Shown here one piece after another: positions 63,749-64,000 of a stretch of 64,000 bases of DNA. A model generated the notes under the pieces. The model did not search any database, was not told the origin of the DNA, and saw only the letters and a list, made by a program, of their open reading frames with translations. How positions within the stretch are numbered: position 1 is the stretch's first letter; each line of letters opens with the position of its first letter. Position numbers and translations under genes: made by a program. The stretch spans positions 33,501 to 97,500 of the forward strand of contig NZ_CP045384.1 of assembly GCF_009363615.1 (NCBI RefSeq), written 5' to 3'. The stretch is from Ruegeria sp. THAF33. GTDB lineage: Bacteria > Pseudomonadota > Alphaproteobacteria > Rhodobacterales > Rhodobacteraceae.

Positions 63749-64000
63749 ATGTTGGCGATTAACCAGACACTCCGCCGTATTCCGGTATGGGTCATATATC
63801 TGCTGGGGGCGTTGCCCGCGCCCTGGCTGTTTTATCTTGGCCTGACCGGTGGTCTGGGGGTCGAACCGATCGAGGCGTTGGAGCACAGATATGGGGAACT
63901 GGCCCTTCAGTTGTTGATTGCCGGTTTGGCGGTCACACCCCTGCGCCGGTATGTCGGCCTCAACCTGATGAAGTTTCGCCGCGCGATCGGGGTGCTCACG
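63749..64000 (+). CDS. msrQ: MsrQ heme-binding membrane subunit (3' truncated)
   Basis: The first 84 codons are in the window: MLAINQTLRRIPVWVIYLLG, then a hydrophobic helix, GVEPIEALEHRYGELALQLL and LAVTPLRRYVGLNLMKFRR. This is the usual MsrQ/YedZ start, the inner-membrane cytochrome b that passes electrons from quinol to MsrP. The gene continues beyond base 64000. It starts 4 bases after the msrP stop with AGGA upstream, so the pair is one operon. Confidence 0.93.
   Translation, partial: MLAINQTLRRIPVWVIYLLGALPAPWLFYLGLTGGLGVEPIEALEHRYGELALQLLIAGLAVTPLRRYVGLNLMKFRRAIGVLT

Overview
The window looks like chromosome from a marine alphaproteobacterium of the Rhodobacteraceae (Roseobacter group). 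This rests on recognisable family content and on protein resemblance, not on any search: a DUF3604/DUF2950/DUF3300 set, a TAXI-type binding protein, an L-cysteate sulfo-lyase-like enzyme, a PhrB/CryB-type photolyase, an AcnB aconitase, and a ChrR/RpoE-like promoter motif. Genus cannot be fixed from the sequence alone.

Layout. Bases 1-6.8 kb hold a truncated DUF2254 membrane protein, an SDR oxidoreductase, an MBL hydrolase divergent from an aminotransferase, DUF427, an AarF/ABC1 kinase and a DCC thiol protein. Bases 7.6-12.0 kb form a tight photobiology operon of four genes: a photolyase, a DUF2256 zinc-knuckle-like peptide, a protein that starts directly with the FAD-binding photolyase domain, and a PhrB/CryB-like protein that has lost all four iron-sulfur cysteines. 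Bases 12.2-21.8 kb are almost entirely exported or membrane proteins. Its core is a ten-gene leftward run (19.6 to 14.0 kb) of small lipoproteins and membrane peptides that ends in a PTP-like protein with an altered P-loop, a secreted protein with HipA/Fam20-like kinase motifs, and a calcineurin-like phosphoesterase. It is flanked by a DUF4956-like membrane protein and an SdiA-regulated-type propeller. I consider this the best candidate for an undescribed system: an extracytoplasmic phosphorylation/dephosphorylation cassette.

Bases 21.8-27.4 kb contain a decayed tyrosine recombinase, a K+ channel overlapping an LtrA-like protein, and a redox cluster (DsbA/FrnE-like, GST, MdaB-like quinone reductase) divergent from an HxlR regulator with a palindromic operator candidate. 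Bases 27.9-33.7 kb carry DUF3300-DUF2950, a membrane-anchored TAXI protein and DUF3604. A tRNA-Thr with an integrase fragment at its 3' side (34.3-34.6 kb) marks an old island junction.

Bases 35.8-44.1 kb form a nutrient locus: a quaternary-amine type ABC transporter with an alpha/beta hydrolase, two LysR regulators, an Asp/Glu racemase and a CuyA-like enzyme. From 44.2 kb onward the content is mostly housekeeping: a serine hydrolase, acnB, a GNAT/XRE-cupin pair, an Fe(III)-binding protein, rpmJ, tRNA-Val, N-formylglutamate amidohydrolase, dinB, a candidate sRNA, pyrF, a Sel1 protein, clpB with a heat-shock-type promoter, a dGTPase, a Tat-exported cyclase, and msrPQ (msrQ is cut by the window end).
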